Below are positions 18,596-28,143 of a DNA stretch of 64,000 bases, in pieces; position 1 is the stretch's first letter, and the number at the start of each line of letters is the position of its first letter. The stretch is from Bacillus sp. B-jedd (lineage in GTDB: Bacteria > Bacillota > Bacilli > Bacillales > Cytobacillaceae): the NCBI RefSeq assembly GCF_000821085.1, contig NZ_CCXR01000001.1, positions 1,137,001 to 1,201,000 of the forward strand, in the 5' to 3' direction. The position numbers and the translations under genes were made by a program. The notes beneath the pieces were generated by a model that saw only the letters and a program-made list of their open reading frames with translations, did not search any database and had not been told where the DNA came from.

Positions 18596-19696
18596 ATGAT
18601 TATGGGAAAATACTATACTAGCACAAAAGGAGTATTGTCCTGGAAGGAATTATTAGCTGACCCGGAAAAACATTGGAAGCCAGGTTACTCTGCATACGAA
18701 TTGGCTTACTCATGGGAGGACGCCAATAATCTGCCGGCTTGTGTTGAGAAGGCATTTAAAGGTAGCAATATCCCTCTTTTCCAGAATGTGAAGGTGTTAT
18801 ATGGATTTCCGGAGTACCCTGTCTCCTTACCGGGTAGAGGGAAGAGTTCGCAAAATGACCTCTACGTACTAGCAAAAGCCAATGATGAATTTTTGACAAT
18901 CATGGTTGAAGGTAAGGTATCTGAAGAATTTGATGTAAAAGTCGAAGATTGGATACGGGATTCAAGTGAGGGGAAAAAGAACAGACTTAATTACTTAGTA
19001 GGTTTGTTAAATCTAGAAGAGAAGGATATTTTGCAAATAAGATATCAATTACTTCACCGCGCTGCTTCGGCAGTAAAAGAAGCAATTGACGTAAATGCAA
19101 AAAATGCTATGATGCTTATCCATTCATTTAGTGAAGAAGGAAAATGGTTTAATGATTACGCTCATTTCGTTAATCTGTTTAACTTAGACCCCAAAAAGGA
19201 TGGAGTCGTTGGCCCAGTGGCTGTTAGTGGAGTTAATCTTTATTTTGGATGGGTTACTGGTACCAGGGTATTGTCAAAGGAACATTATTTTAATTTCTTT
19301 AAGACTGAAAAAGCTAGAACGCTGGCAAAAGAGATTGATAATTATATTTATAATCAAAGTCTTTACATGGGTGAGGTTGAGGATTACCACTACCGAAGTA
19401 ACAATGGGGTCCGAACCGATTGTATAGGGTATGTCAGTAAAAGAGGAAGCTATAAGTTTGCTACGCTATCTACCGCTAGGAAAGTAGTCTTTATCCTGCA
19501 TCTAGGAAAAAAACTGCATACAGAGACTGCGAAGAAAATGCAGAGGGTGATAGACGAATTGCTTGGGCACATATATGAAGAAACTGATAAAGGGCTCACT
19601 CCAGGAGAGGTATACATTCGGCTGGAGTGGGTGGATCATTTAGATCAAATAACCAGCTATATAGATAAGGCATATGAGATGCGGTTGCAAAAGTGA
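18596..19696 (+). CDS. DUF6946-like protein, possible PD-(D/E)XK-fold nuclease
   Basis: The 366-residue protein starts at ATG 18596 (or 18602) behind AAAAAGGGAG. Residues 80-110 read SSQNDLYVLAKANDEFLTIM then VEGKV, an Asp88 followed after 16 residues by Glu105-Gly-Lys107. This is the D...ExK signature of the PD-(D/E)XK nuclease fold. It is followed by a conserved-looking block (KKNRLNYLVGLLNL, then IRYQLLHRAASAVKEA, then AMMLIHSFSEEGKWFNDY). The C-terminal 100 residues resemble the small helical DUF5655-type domain (TLSTARKVVFILHLGKK, then TPGEVYIRLEWVDHL). The role is unknown; defence is a reasonable inference from the nuclease-like residues and the accessory neighbourhood. Confidence 0.7.
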   Translation: MIMGKYYTSTKGVLSWKELLADPEKHWKPGYSAYELAYSWEDANNLPACVEKAFKGSNIPLFQNVKVLYGFPEYPVSLPGRGKSSQNDLYVLAKANDEFLTIMVEGKVSEEFDVKVEDWIRDSSEGKKNRLNYLVGLLNLEEKDILQIRYQLLHRAASAVKEAIDVNAKNAMMLIHSFSEEGKWFNDYAHFVNLFNLDPKKDGVVGPVAVSGVNLYFGWVTGTRVLSKEHYFNFFKTEKARTLAKEIDNYIYNQSLYMGEVEDYHYRSNNGVRTDCIGYVSKRGSYKFATLSTARKVVFILHLGKKLHTETAKKMQRVIDELLGHIYEETDKGLTPGEVYIRLEWVDHLDQITSYIDKAYEMRLQK

Positions 19697-20006
19697 GATT
19701 CGCGTGATTCGTGAGTTTCCCGTGGAAGATATATTAGAGATAGCACACTATTTTTCCTCATCTTCTATCCTACTTCAAAATGATCGGTTACTTTGTGATA
19801 CTCATCATACATGAAGGTTGAAATGGTTCTTATCTTACTTTTTGAAGACGGCGGCCATTTTGAACGAGTTCAACTGAATTTCTTGCCGGAGTGCGGTATA
19901 GCAAAATTATTAACAGTATTGGATAAGGGCAAAAAATGAAGACCGAGTATAAAGGGAAATATACTCGGTTCTTTTTTAGTTTTGATAAATTATTTAGGAT
20001 TCTGAT
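19697..20006. other. Gap with possible gene remnants and a terminator
   Basis: Two very short reading frames lie here. One begins near a GTG just after the DUF6946-like gene (IREFPVEDILEIAHYFSSSS) and one runs 19811-19939, about 42 codons, ending FLPECGIAKLLTVLDKGKK. Their order suggests fragments of one small gene split by a frameshift, but neither family is recognisable. The terminator at 19942-19977 follows. Confidence 0.35.
19942..19977 (+). terminator. Rho-independent terminator
   Basis: ACCGAGTAT pairs with ATACTCGGT around a 10-nt loop and runs into a T-rich tail. Confidence 0.85.
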
Positions 20007-20504
20007 TTACAGATTCATCTCAAAATATGATTCTTCCTGGTTGGTGTCATCGAACCATTTCTTCCCCTTATAGTCAAAGCCGATTTTCTCAAGGATCTTT
20101 ATTGAACCGAGGTTTTGTGGGTCGACTGAGGCGAAAAGTTTCTTTACACCGGGATGTTTTTTCACAACCGCAATACAGGCTTCAGCTGCTTCTGTAGCAT
20201 ATCCCTTTCCCCATGCTGCTTTTGAAAAATGGTAAATCAATTCTACTGTTTCTGGCGTAGTTCGGACATTGAAGCCAGCCGCACCAATCACAGTTTGAGA
20301 TTCTTTTTCGACAACTGCAAAAACTGAGATTCCAAGCTTTTCGTGGCAGGCTTTGTATCCTGCCAGGCCATTTTCCAACATCTCATAGGGAATCGCACCG
20401 TTACAATGCTCCATAACTTCTTCGTCTCCCCAAAATGATTTCGCAGCTTCCACATCCGTTTCCTCAAAAACTCTCAAAAACAACCTTTCCGTAATGGCAA
20501 TCAT
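20007..20504 (-). CDS. GNAT acetyltransferase, RimJ/RimL type
   Basis: The 165-residue protein begins with ITERLFLRVFEETDVEAAKS, the usual strand of RimJ/RimL-like N-acetyltransferases. It contains the acetyl-CoA-binding region AAWGKGYATEAAEACI (the Q/R-x-x-G-x-G/A loop) and the late motif VDPQNLGSIKILEKIGFDYKG. These enzymes acetylate protein N-termini or small amines; the substrate here cannot be told. Start ATG 20504 behind GAGGGGGG. It is monocistronic. The next 270 bp to the right hold no convincing gene. Confidence 0.9.
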   Translation of the reverse strand: MIAITERLFLRVFEETDVEAAKSFWGDEEVMEHCNGAIPYEMLENGLAGYKACHEKLGISVFAVVEKESQTVIGAAGFNVRTTPETVELIYHFSKAAWGKGYATEAAEACIAVVKKHPGVKKLFASVDPQNLGSIKILEKIGFDYKGKKWFDDTNQEESYFEMNL

Positions 20505-20775
20505 AAATTATTCCCCCCTCAATTTACATATCTCTGTTAATTGACGATTCATTACTGGGAATAGTTGCATGGTGGTGAAATCGCTTTTGAATTTTAATCC
20601 CTAGAAACCTATTCGAATGATTATAAGGAGAAGATAAGAAAAATCCAAAGAAATTGCATGAAATGGGATTGGCCGACAAGATTCGGTATAAGCAGGATAA
20701 GAGAATTCTTTTAGCTGTATGAGCTGACTTTAAAATAAGGAAATACTCTGCAAAAATGGACAATAGTCTAAGTAG

Positions 20776-21258
20776 TTATTCTACATGAACGGGACCGCCG
20801 GTAATGGGTTGCCACTCAGTTGGTTCATTTTTATAGCATAAAGCCATCCAATAATAATGGGTTGGTTTTGTCAATCCGTGGGCTGAACTGTGCCATACTC
20901 CCCGATGAAGAACGGCAACCTGGCCAGGACGGAGCAGGACAGGAACGATATCTTTTACATGTGGAGCGCTTTCTTTTGATGCGGGAGCTACGAGGAACAC
21001 AATTGGTTCGTCCTGGCAGAATAAAGCTTCTTGAGTATGCATGTGGCGTTCCATTTCATGAGTGGTGAATGGGACGCCGCTGCCGAACGTGAATCCCAGG
21101 CTGCCTGGCGAGTCAATAACGGGGATTGCTGTATTGGCATCCTCCCAGCCATCACCAGAACTTTGATTAACCATGCCGGTTCCTTCTGAAGGGGATTTCA
21201 TATTGTAAATGATGCCAAACTCTTTAAAATCAATGGATGTAATTTCAATTGGTTTCAT
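20776..21258 (-). CDS. Ureidoglycolate lyase (AllA)-like cupin protein
   Basis: The 160-residue protein has the AllA-type double-stranded beta-helix pattern: HTQEALFCQDEPIVFLVAP, then LLRPGQVAVLHRGVWHSSAHGL. AllA releases urea from ureidoglycolate to give glyoxylate. No purine- or allantoin-degrading genes are nearby, and it sits instead downstream of a PfkB kinase inside a sugar/amine cluster, so a different but chemically related lyase or isomerase role is possible. It is 22 bases after the kinase gene and probably cotranscribed with it. Confidence 0.75.
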   Translation of the reverse strand: MKPIEITSIDFKEFGIIYNMKSPSEGTGMVNQSSGDGWEDANTAIPVIDSPGSLGFTFGSGVPFTTHEMERHMHTQEALFCQDEPIVFLVAPASKESAPHVKDIVPVLLRPGQVAVLHRGVWHSSAHGLTKPTHYYWMALCYKNEPTEWQPITGGPVHVE

Positions 21259-21280
21259 TTTTCCTCATCCTTTCAATTTT

Positions 21281-22237
21281 TTAAAAGAAGTTGAAACGTT
21301 CAGTGTCTTCACCGTGTTCTTTAATGAACTGAAGCACTGTCTCTGTCCCGCATGCTCCTGCTCGTCCGCCCATAATGGTGACTGCTCGAGCGGCCGCGTA
21401 ATTGGCGAACTCCGCTGAAAGCTGAATGTTTTTCGTAAGCTTATAAGCATATAGAAAAGAGCTGCAAAATGTATCACCAGCCCCGGTTACGTCGGTTACT
21501 GGCACGTTGATGCCTTTTACAGTAAATTCGTTTTGCTCTGTAAATATTCGGCATCCTTTATCCGCATAAGTAACGACAATCATTTCAATCCCTTTTTGGA
21601 ACAAAAATTGTTTCGTTTCTTCTTCTGATTTAGTTCCTGATAAATTTTTAAAGCCGATTTCATTTACAAAAAGAGTATCTACATAATTAAACAGGTGTTC
21701 CTCTTGGGGATGGAGGTCTCCCACATCAAGGTCGCACCATATTTTTGCTCCATGGGATCTTGCTCTGGAAAGGATACCTGCTGCATCCAAATCACCACTG
21801 GTAAGCGGTTTCAATTCACAGAAGTTAGAATAAATATACTCTGCATTACAGATAGCCTTTAGTGTTTCCGGCGAGATTTCAAGACGTTGAATTCCCATGG
21901 TAGGAATAAATATGGTATGTTCGTCTTCTGCTAGAATGATAATCGTTTTTGCATCCGGTAAGGAGTCATCCCAAACCATATAGGTGATATCAATTCCAGA
22001 CTCTCTTAAACTCTCACATAATTTTTGTGAAATAAATCCGTTGTTTAACCCGGTTAAAAATTTGGCCGGTTGTTGGTAGCTCGCATAAACGCTTGCTGCG
22101 TTTGCAATCATTCCACCCATTTGGGAAGGAAGAGTATGAACGATAACTTTGTCGCGAATCTTTGGAAAGTACTCGGTACTATAGTATTCGTCCAAAGCGA
22201 TATCCCCAATAAAAAAAGTGTAACCTTGGTGATCCAT
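21281..22237 (-). CDS. PfkB-family carbohydrate kinase
   Basis: A 318-residue protein starting at ATG 22237 behind AAAAGGAG. Ribokinase-fold marks: an early FIGDIALDEYYSTEYFP, the substrate-side GGMIANAASVYASY, and the C-terminal catalytic signature VTDVTGAGDTFCSSFLYAY, where the Asp of GAGD is the catalytic base. It should phosphorylate a sugar or sugar-like compound with ATP. It runs divergently from the BtpA/GntR/permease genes across a 350-bp control region and precedes the AllA-like gene, so the whole 20.8-27.9 kb block reads as one regulon. Confidence 0.9.
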   Translation of the reverse strand: MDHQGYTFFIGDIALDEYYSTEYFPKIRDKVIVHTLPSQMGGMIANAASVYASYQQPAKFLTGLNNGFISQKLCESLRESGIDITYMVWDDSLPDAKTIIILAEDEHTIFIPTMGIQRLEISPETLKAICNAEYIYSNFCELKPLTSGDLDAAGILSRARSHGAKIWCDLDVGDLHPQEEHLFNYVDTLFVNEIGFKNLSGTKSEEETKQFLFQKGIEMIVVTYADKGCRIFTEQNEFTVKGINVPVTDVTGAGDTFCSSFLYAYKLTKNIQLSAEFANYAAARAVTIMGGRAGACGTETVLQFIKEHGEDTERFNFF

Positions 22238-22594
22238 ACAGAGGGCTCCTTTTCTAGAAATTTCGAGATTAGTATAGCACATGAATAAATGTGATACAAC
22301 GTATTAATACAACATAATACATATTATTTTTTTCTGAAAACTCTAGACAATATTTTAAGAGACGTGTTAAGATGTATTGCAAAAGGAGGTCGGATAATTT
22401 CGATAATTGATTGTAATTTGGTTTTAAATTTGTTTTGCAATCGGTTTCTTCATAATTGTTATCACACAGATTAGAAAGCTGCCGAAGGAACATGGATTGA
22501 AGAGCAGTGTCTTGTATCGTAGGGAACTTATGGTATAACCGGTCTGTCGTAGATAAATTTAGCAGCTGTAGAAAACGGCGGAATGGAGAGTAAG
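22238..22594. promoter_or_regulatory. Divergent control region of the sugar/amine cluster
   Basis: This region separates the divergent kinase and BtpA genes. Near the kinase start lies GTATTAATAC (22301-22310), a 10-bp palindrome flanked by two copies of ATACAAC (22294-22300 and 22308-22314). This is a plausible operator for the GntR/HutC regulator encoded at 23434. The remainder is AT-rich with no gene. Which repressor binds is inference. Confidence 0.4.
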
Positions 22595-23332
22595 ATGAGT
22601 GTTAAAGGGAAGTTTATGGATTTATTCGGAGGCAATAAACCGATTATGGGAATGCTTCATCTTAAAGGCAATGATGAAGGCAGCATGTTGGACATCGCCA
22701 AGAAAGAAATCGACCTATTGCTTGATAACGGTGTAAATGCAGTGATTGTAGAGAATTATTTTGGCTCTGTAGAAGACGTCGCAACCGTTCTGGACTATCT
22801 TCAGCGTGAAAAGGTCAATATCGTTTATGGCGTTAATGTCCTCGATCATGATGAGCTCGCGTTTGAATTTGCGAATAAATATGGTGCTAAATTCATTCAG
22901 CTAGACTCGGTTGCTGGCCACCTCGAACCTGAAAAAGATGCGGAGTTCCATGATAAAATCACAAAATGGCGCAACGAATCATCAGCTTTCGTAATGGGGG
23001 GAGTAAGATTCAAATATCAGCCTTACAAATCCGGACGTTCCCTTGAGGAAGACTTGGAGATCGGAATGTCAAGGTGTGATGCCCTTGTTGTAACAGGTGA
23101 TGGTACGGGAATGCAGACTCCAATCGAGAAAATTAATGAATTCAGGAAGATGGTAAAGGATTTCCCATTAATTATCGGCGCGGGTATGACCCCAGAAAAT
23201 TGTGCTGAGCAATTGAAGGTTGCCGATGGTGCAATCGTAGGAAGTTACTTCAAGGATACCTATACAGACAAAGGTAATGTCGATGCTTCTCATGTGCAAT
23301 TTTTTATGAGAGCTGTAGAGGGTTGCAGGTAA
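22595..23332 (+). CDS. BtpA/SgcQ family TIM-barrel protein
   Basis: A 245-residue protein (ATG 22595, or 22583 with a weaker site) with the BtpA-family pattern: KPIMGMLHLKG at the N-terminus, NGVNAVIVENYFG, then VVTGDGTGMQTP and PLIIGAGMTPENCAEQL near the C-terminus, ending in GAIVGSYFKDTY. BtpA was named for photosystem I biogenesis, but non-photosynthetic members such as E. coli SgcQ sit in sugar-catabolic clusters and have a phosphate-binding TIM-barrel layout. An aldolase- or isomerase-like role on a phosphorylated intermediate is inferred here from the two neighbouring PfkB-family proteins. Confidence 0.88.
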   Translation: MSVKGKFMDLFGGNKPIMGMLHLKGNDEGSMLDIAKKEIDLLLDNGVNAVIVENYFGSVEDVATVLDYLQREKVNIVYGVNVLDHDELAFEFANKYGAKFIQLDSVAGHLEPEKDAEFHDKITKWRNESSAFVMGGVRFKYQPYKSGRSLEEDLEIGMSRCDALVVTGDGTGMQTPIEKINEFRKMVKDFPLIIGAGMTPENCAEQLKVADGAIVGSYFKDTYTDKGNVDASHVQFFMRAVEGCR

Positions 23333-23433
23333 TTGACGGAGGCTGATCAAATATGGGATTATCAGGTTATCAGCTGAAAGAGTAACTCGGAGGCTGAAAT
23401 TCTATTTGATCTTTTGGATTAAAGGAGCATTAA

Positions 23434-24171
23434 TTGATTATGGATTATAAATCACTAGATGCTGATCACATGATACCTCTATACCAGCAGCTTTATAATA
23501 CAATTCGAGAAAAAATCGCAACTGGCGAATACAAACCCGGTGAACGTATACCATCCGAAGACCAATTGAGTGAAATGTACAATATAAGCAGGGTAACTGT
23601 TCGCAGTGCATTAAAGAAATTGGTTGAGGAAAATATCTTGGTAAAGCGGCATGGTAAAGGAACCTTTGTATCAATGCCAGAATATGTGGAAAGTATCGGT
23701 GTGGGTGGAAGTTTTACTGCATCTTGGCAGCAAACAGATGTAGTTCCAGGAACTAAAATTATCTCTCGGAATTATGTGAATGCCAATAAAAAAATTGCCA
23801 ACCAATTGAAAGTAGAGGAAGGTTCCAGGGTCATACATATCAGGCGCCTGCGTTTGGTCAATGATCTTCCAGCAATTCTGGAAGAAGACTATTTTTTACC
23901 GGAATTTGCTTTTCTACTGGAATTGGATTTGGACAATAAGTCTATTTTAGAAGTGATCCGTAAGCAGACTGGTCTCGTGGCGAGGGAGTTTAACGATATT
24001 TTTGAAGTTAAATCCGCGACAAAGGAGCAAGCGGAATATCTTGAATGCAAGGCTGGAGCTCCTTTATTGAGAGTTAGCCAAACTATTTTTACTGAGAAGC
24101 TCGATCTTCTATATTATAACGAGGAATATATTAGAAGTGATCGTTATAAGTATGCAATCCGTTCGTACTGA
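23434..24171 (+). CDS. GntR/HutC-family transcriptional regulator
   Basis: The 245-residue protein has an N-terminal winged helix (PLYQQLYNTIREKIATGEY, then RIPSEDQLSEMYNISRVTVR, then HGKGTFV) and a C-terminal UTRA ligand-binding domain (RNYVNANKKIANQLKVEEG, then RRLRLVNDLPAILEEDYF). The start is TTG 23434 because AAGGAGC lies 6 bases before it; the ATG two codons later is too far. UTRA regulators usually sense a phosphorylated sugar or amine from the pathway they control, which matches the surrounding kinase and permease genes. E. coli FrlR is of this class. Confidence 0.92.
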   Translation: MIMDYKSLDADHMIPLYQQLYNTIREKIATGEYKPGERIPSEDQLSEMYNISRVTVRSALKKLVEENILVKRHGKGTFVSMPEYVESIGVGGSFTASWQQTDVVPGTKIISRNYVNANKKIANQLKVEEGSRVIHIRRLRLVNDLPAILEEDYFLPEFAFLLELDLDNKSILEVIRKQTGLVAREFNDIFEVKSATKEQAEYLECKAGAPLLRVSQTIFTEKLDLLYYNEEYIRSDRYKYAIRSY

Positions 24172-24235
24172 ATGGTTTAAATCAATACCTAACAATCGTT
24201 TTAAAAGTGGCAATTGAGATTTTTAAGAAGAATTA

Positions 24236-24249
24236 TGTATAGTCATACA
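24236..24249. promoter_or_regulatory. Candidate operator upstream of the APC permease
   Basis: TGTAT-AGTC-ATACA is a perfect 5-4-5 inverted repeat in the 250-bp leader of the permease gene, about 175 bp before its start. It could be a site for the adjacent GntR/HutC regulator, since many GntR operators are short AT-rich inverted repeats. It does not clearly match the palindrome near 22301. Confidence 0.35.
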
Positions 24250-24424
24250 AGTATTTAGCATGTGTCATATTTTTCAAAAAGACCGGCTAACTAGTTGTCT
24301 ATTTGTTATGCGTAAAAATGGAATAGTAGAAAATATAATTGATTGGCGAATGATCTTAAATGGAACCTGTCTTTTTGACACTTTAGTAAATATTCTGATT
24401 TCATTATATGGGGAGTGAAGATAG

Positions 24425-25771
<1,347 letters not shown>

Positions 25772-25789
25772 TGGAAGGATGGATGGCTG

Positions 25790-26938
25790 ATGCAATTCTC
25801 AACTTTTAAAGAAGAGCTTTTTGATGAGCAACAACGCGGGAGAATGGCTGAGTTTTGCGATGAATATGGGCTAGACGGCATGGAAGTTTTTATGGATGAT
25901 GTGCTTTCAAGAGATCAAGAATTAAAAAAAGAGAAGCAATCCATTCTGGATAAACTTCGTGCCTTGCATGTAAAAAGAATCCATTGCTCTTACTGGGCTT
26001 ATCCAACAAGCTTTCTTACAAAAAATAATTTTTATGAACTGATTGATAGATTTGGAAGCATGGAGGATGTTATAAGTTATTATGGTGATCTAACAGGTGA
26101 CCATATGTTTAAAAGATGGGCGGACGAATATCAGATCGCAACAGAGCTGAAAGCCCAAGCATATACCTTTCACTTGATCGATTATGCTCCAATTGATGGG
26201 AAGTGGGAGTTTACGATTTCTAAGAGTGAAATTCGGCAAGCAATGATTTATATGGTTCAGCAATTTTTAAACTATTTGATGGACAAACAACTCATTACAG
26301 AGGATTCCCCATTGATTGAAGTAGAAAATGCCGGATGGGGGCTTGAACATGGTTTGCAGACAGCAGATGATTACAGATTGATGTATCGGCAGCTTTACGA
26401 TCCTTTTCAAAAAGTAAAGATTAGTTGGGATATTAACCACTTGTTGCATGCAATAGGCTTTGATGAGAAGCAAAATTGTGCCCGGTTCTTCCTTCCGGAC
26501 AATGAAATCAGTCCAAAAATGTATGATTTACAACAGTGTTATGGCAGCAATCCCCAGATTTTTGCACAGGAGTGGCTTGAACAGAACATTTTTGATTCAG
26601 AGTTGCTTCATCAAGTTAGCTGTATACATCTATCCGATTGCGATTTAAAAAAGACTGAATTTTTCCGCAACGGAAAGCTGACAGGACGATATTATGAAGA
26701 AATTACTTCCTTAGATAGCTGGGATAAGCAGGAGGAATATGGAGTTAATATTGTCCTTACTAGCTATGATTCCCATATCCCACTTGGTGATGGAATATTG
26801 GACCCTGCATCAATTAAAGAGATGATTCTCAAAATACGTACTGTTCAGTCGAATCTTGCCATTTTGCATGAGCTTAAAAACAACATAGACCAGACTGAGG
26901 CATTAAGAAAACAGTTGGATCGTCTTAATCTAAAATAA
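25790..26938 (+). CDS. TIM-barrel sugar isomerase/epimerase-like protein
   Basis: The 382-residue protein looks like an AP endonuclease family 2 / xylose-isomerase-like TIM barrel. Markers are GLDGMEVFMDD after the first strand, HVKRIHCSYWAYP, YTFHLIDYAP, SPLIEVENAGWG, VKISWDINHLLHAIG (a metal-ligand-like D-x-N-H) and VSCIHLSDCD near the end. It is longer than typical 270-300-residue epimerases. It ends 15 bases before the next kinase-like gene. It would correspond to FrlC (3-epimerase) in a fructosamine-type pathway, though the actual substrate is not known. Confidence 0.75.
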   Translation: MQFSTFKEELFDEQQRGRMAEFCDEYGLDGMEVFMDDVLSRDQELKKEKQSILDKLRALHVKRIHCSYWAYPTSFLTKNNFYELIDRFGSMEDVISYYGDLTGDHMFKRWADEYQIATELKAQAYTFHLIDYAPIDGKWEFTISKSEIRQAMIYMVQQFLNYLMDKQLITEDSPLIEVENAGWGLEHGLQTADDYRLMYRQLYDPFQKVKISWDINHLLHAIGFDEKQNCARFFLPDNEISPKMYDLQQCYGSNPQIFAQEWLEQNIFDSELLHQVSCIHLSDCDLKKTEFFRNGKLTGRYYEEITSLDSWDKQEEYGVNIVLTSYDSHIPLGDGILDPASIKEMILKIRTVQSNLAILHELKNNIDQTEALRKQLDRLNLK

Positions 26939-26953
26939 GGAGAAGGTCCTGCT

Positions 26954-27874
26954 ATGAAATATATTATTGTTGGTCCGACTATCGTGAATGATATTCAATT
27001 CGCGGATGGCACAACGAGCAAGGGGCATATTGGCGGCGCCATCTTCTGCCTTGAAGGGTTAAAAATATGGAGTGACGATTGCCTTTATGTATCAAATGTA
27101 GGCGAAGATTTCTCGAACTATTATGGAGAGTGGATGGATAAAAACCATTGCTCCTATGAAGGTCTTAATTACATTCTTCCTCGTACGGAATATACGACTC
27201 TGGTATACGGAGATGAAGGTCTTCATGATGAGGTTTCGATATATAGCGAGGATATAGACAAGCAAATTTCAGCGTTGGACAAACGAACTGCCGAGCAGAT
27301 TGCCAGTTATTGCAGTGATGAAACAAAGGGTATCTATATTGAAGCGTCTGAATCAGATCCTTTATGGGATAACTTGCATCTGATTCAAATGAAATGCAAT
27401 GCGAAGATCATGTGGGAAATTCCAACTTCCGCAGCAATGGAAAAGAACCGGAAAGAAAAAGTATTGAAGACAATTCACAAGGCTGGCCTGTATTCAATTA
27501 ATTTTCCAGAAGCGATGAGCCTATTTGAGAAAGAAGATGAAAAATCGGCTGTCGATGCAATTATTGCATTTGGCGTCCCATGCTTTTTCCGAGTTGGCAG
27601 CAAAGGTTCGTATATGATTTCGGATGGGCAGGCTTACTTTGCTCCAAGTATCACTATTGGAGACATAGTTGATGCAACAGGTTGTGGCAATTGTTCTACT
27701 GCTGCTGCACTTTACGCCTATTGCGAAGGCTTTCAGCCAGAGAAAATTGCGGCTATGGCAAATGTTGCTGCGGCATATAACCTAGTGCAATATGGTCCAT
27801 ACCCTGTTATAACCAACGAGACAAGAACTGAAGCTTTACAGTTGGTTGAAAAGTTAATAGGTAAATTTGTTTAA
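26954..27874 (+). CDS. PfkB-family-like protein with altered catalytic motif
   Basis: The 306-residue protein is ribokinase-like: KYIIVGPTIVNDIQF at the N-terminus, HIGGAIFCLEGLKIW where the substrate glycines lie, and VGEDFSNYYGEW. The signature near residue 245 reads VDATGCGNCSTAAALYAY, so the usual GAGD is GCGN and the catalytic Asp is Asn. It may be a catalytically changed or regulatory paralogue of the kinase at 21281, or may use a different base. It closes the permease-epimerase-kinase transcript and is followed by a strong terminator. Confidence 0.82.
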   Translation: MKYIIVGPTIVNDIQFADGTTSKGHIGGAIFCLEGLKIWSDDCLYVSNVGEDFSNYYGEWMDKNHCSYEGLNYILPRTEYTTLVYGDEGLHDEVSIYSEDIDKQISALDKRTAEQIASYCSDETKGIYIEASESDPLWDNLHLIQMKCNAKIMWEIPTSAAMEKNRKEKVLKTIHKAGLYSINFPEAMSLFEKEDEKSAVDAIIAFGVPCFFRVGSKGSYMISDGQAYFAPSITIGDIVDATGCGNCSTAAALYAYCEGFQPEKIAAMANVAAAYNLVQYGPYPVITNETRTEALQLVEKLIGKFV

Positions 27875-27912
27875 AAATCAAAAAAATAGCAAGATGGATA
27901 CACTATAATCGT

Positions 27913-27966
27913 TCTGGGCTAAATGGGCAAAATATATAATGCCTTTTATAGCCCAGTTCTTTTTTT
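27913..27966 (+). terminator. Rho-independent terminator of the catabolic operon
   Basis: CTGGGCTA pairs with TAGCCCAG, with an inner GGGCA/TGCCT stem, and is followed by a T-rich run. Confidence 0.85.
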
Positions 27967-28143
27967 GAAAAAGAGGAATTAGTATGGGCTTTAATGCATT
28001 TTTTGTAGCAAGCCTAATTACCCTCTTTTCGAAAAAATGCTAGGACTATGTATTCAAAAATCAAAACATTCTGCCAAATCGTTTGCTAATGTTCTACGCT
28101 TTTCCCTACGATAGAAGTGAATTAATTTTGGGGAGGGATTGGC

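Noticed and set aside
20524..20763. 79-codon minus-strand frame between the acetyltransferase and the AllA-like gene
   Set aside because: Cysteine/serine-rich random-looking sequence with no start signal and no family resemblance.
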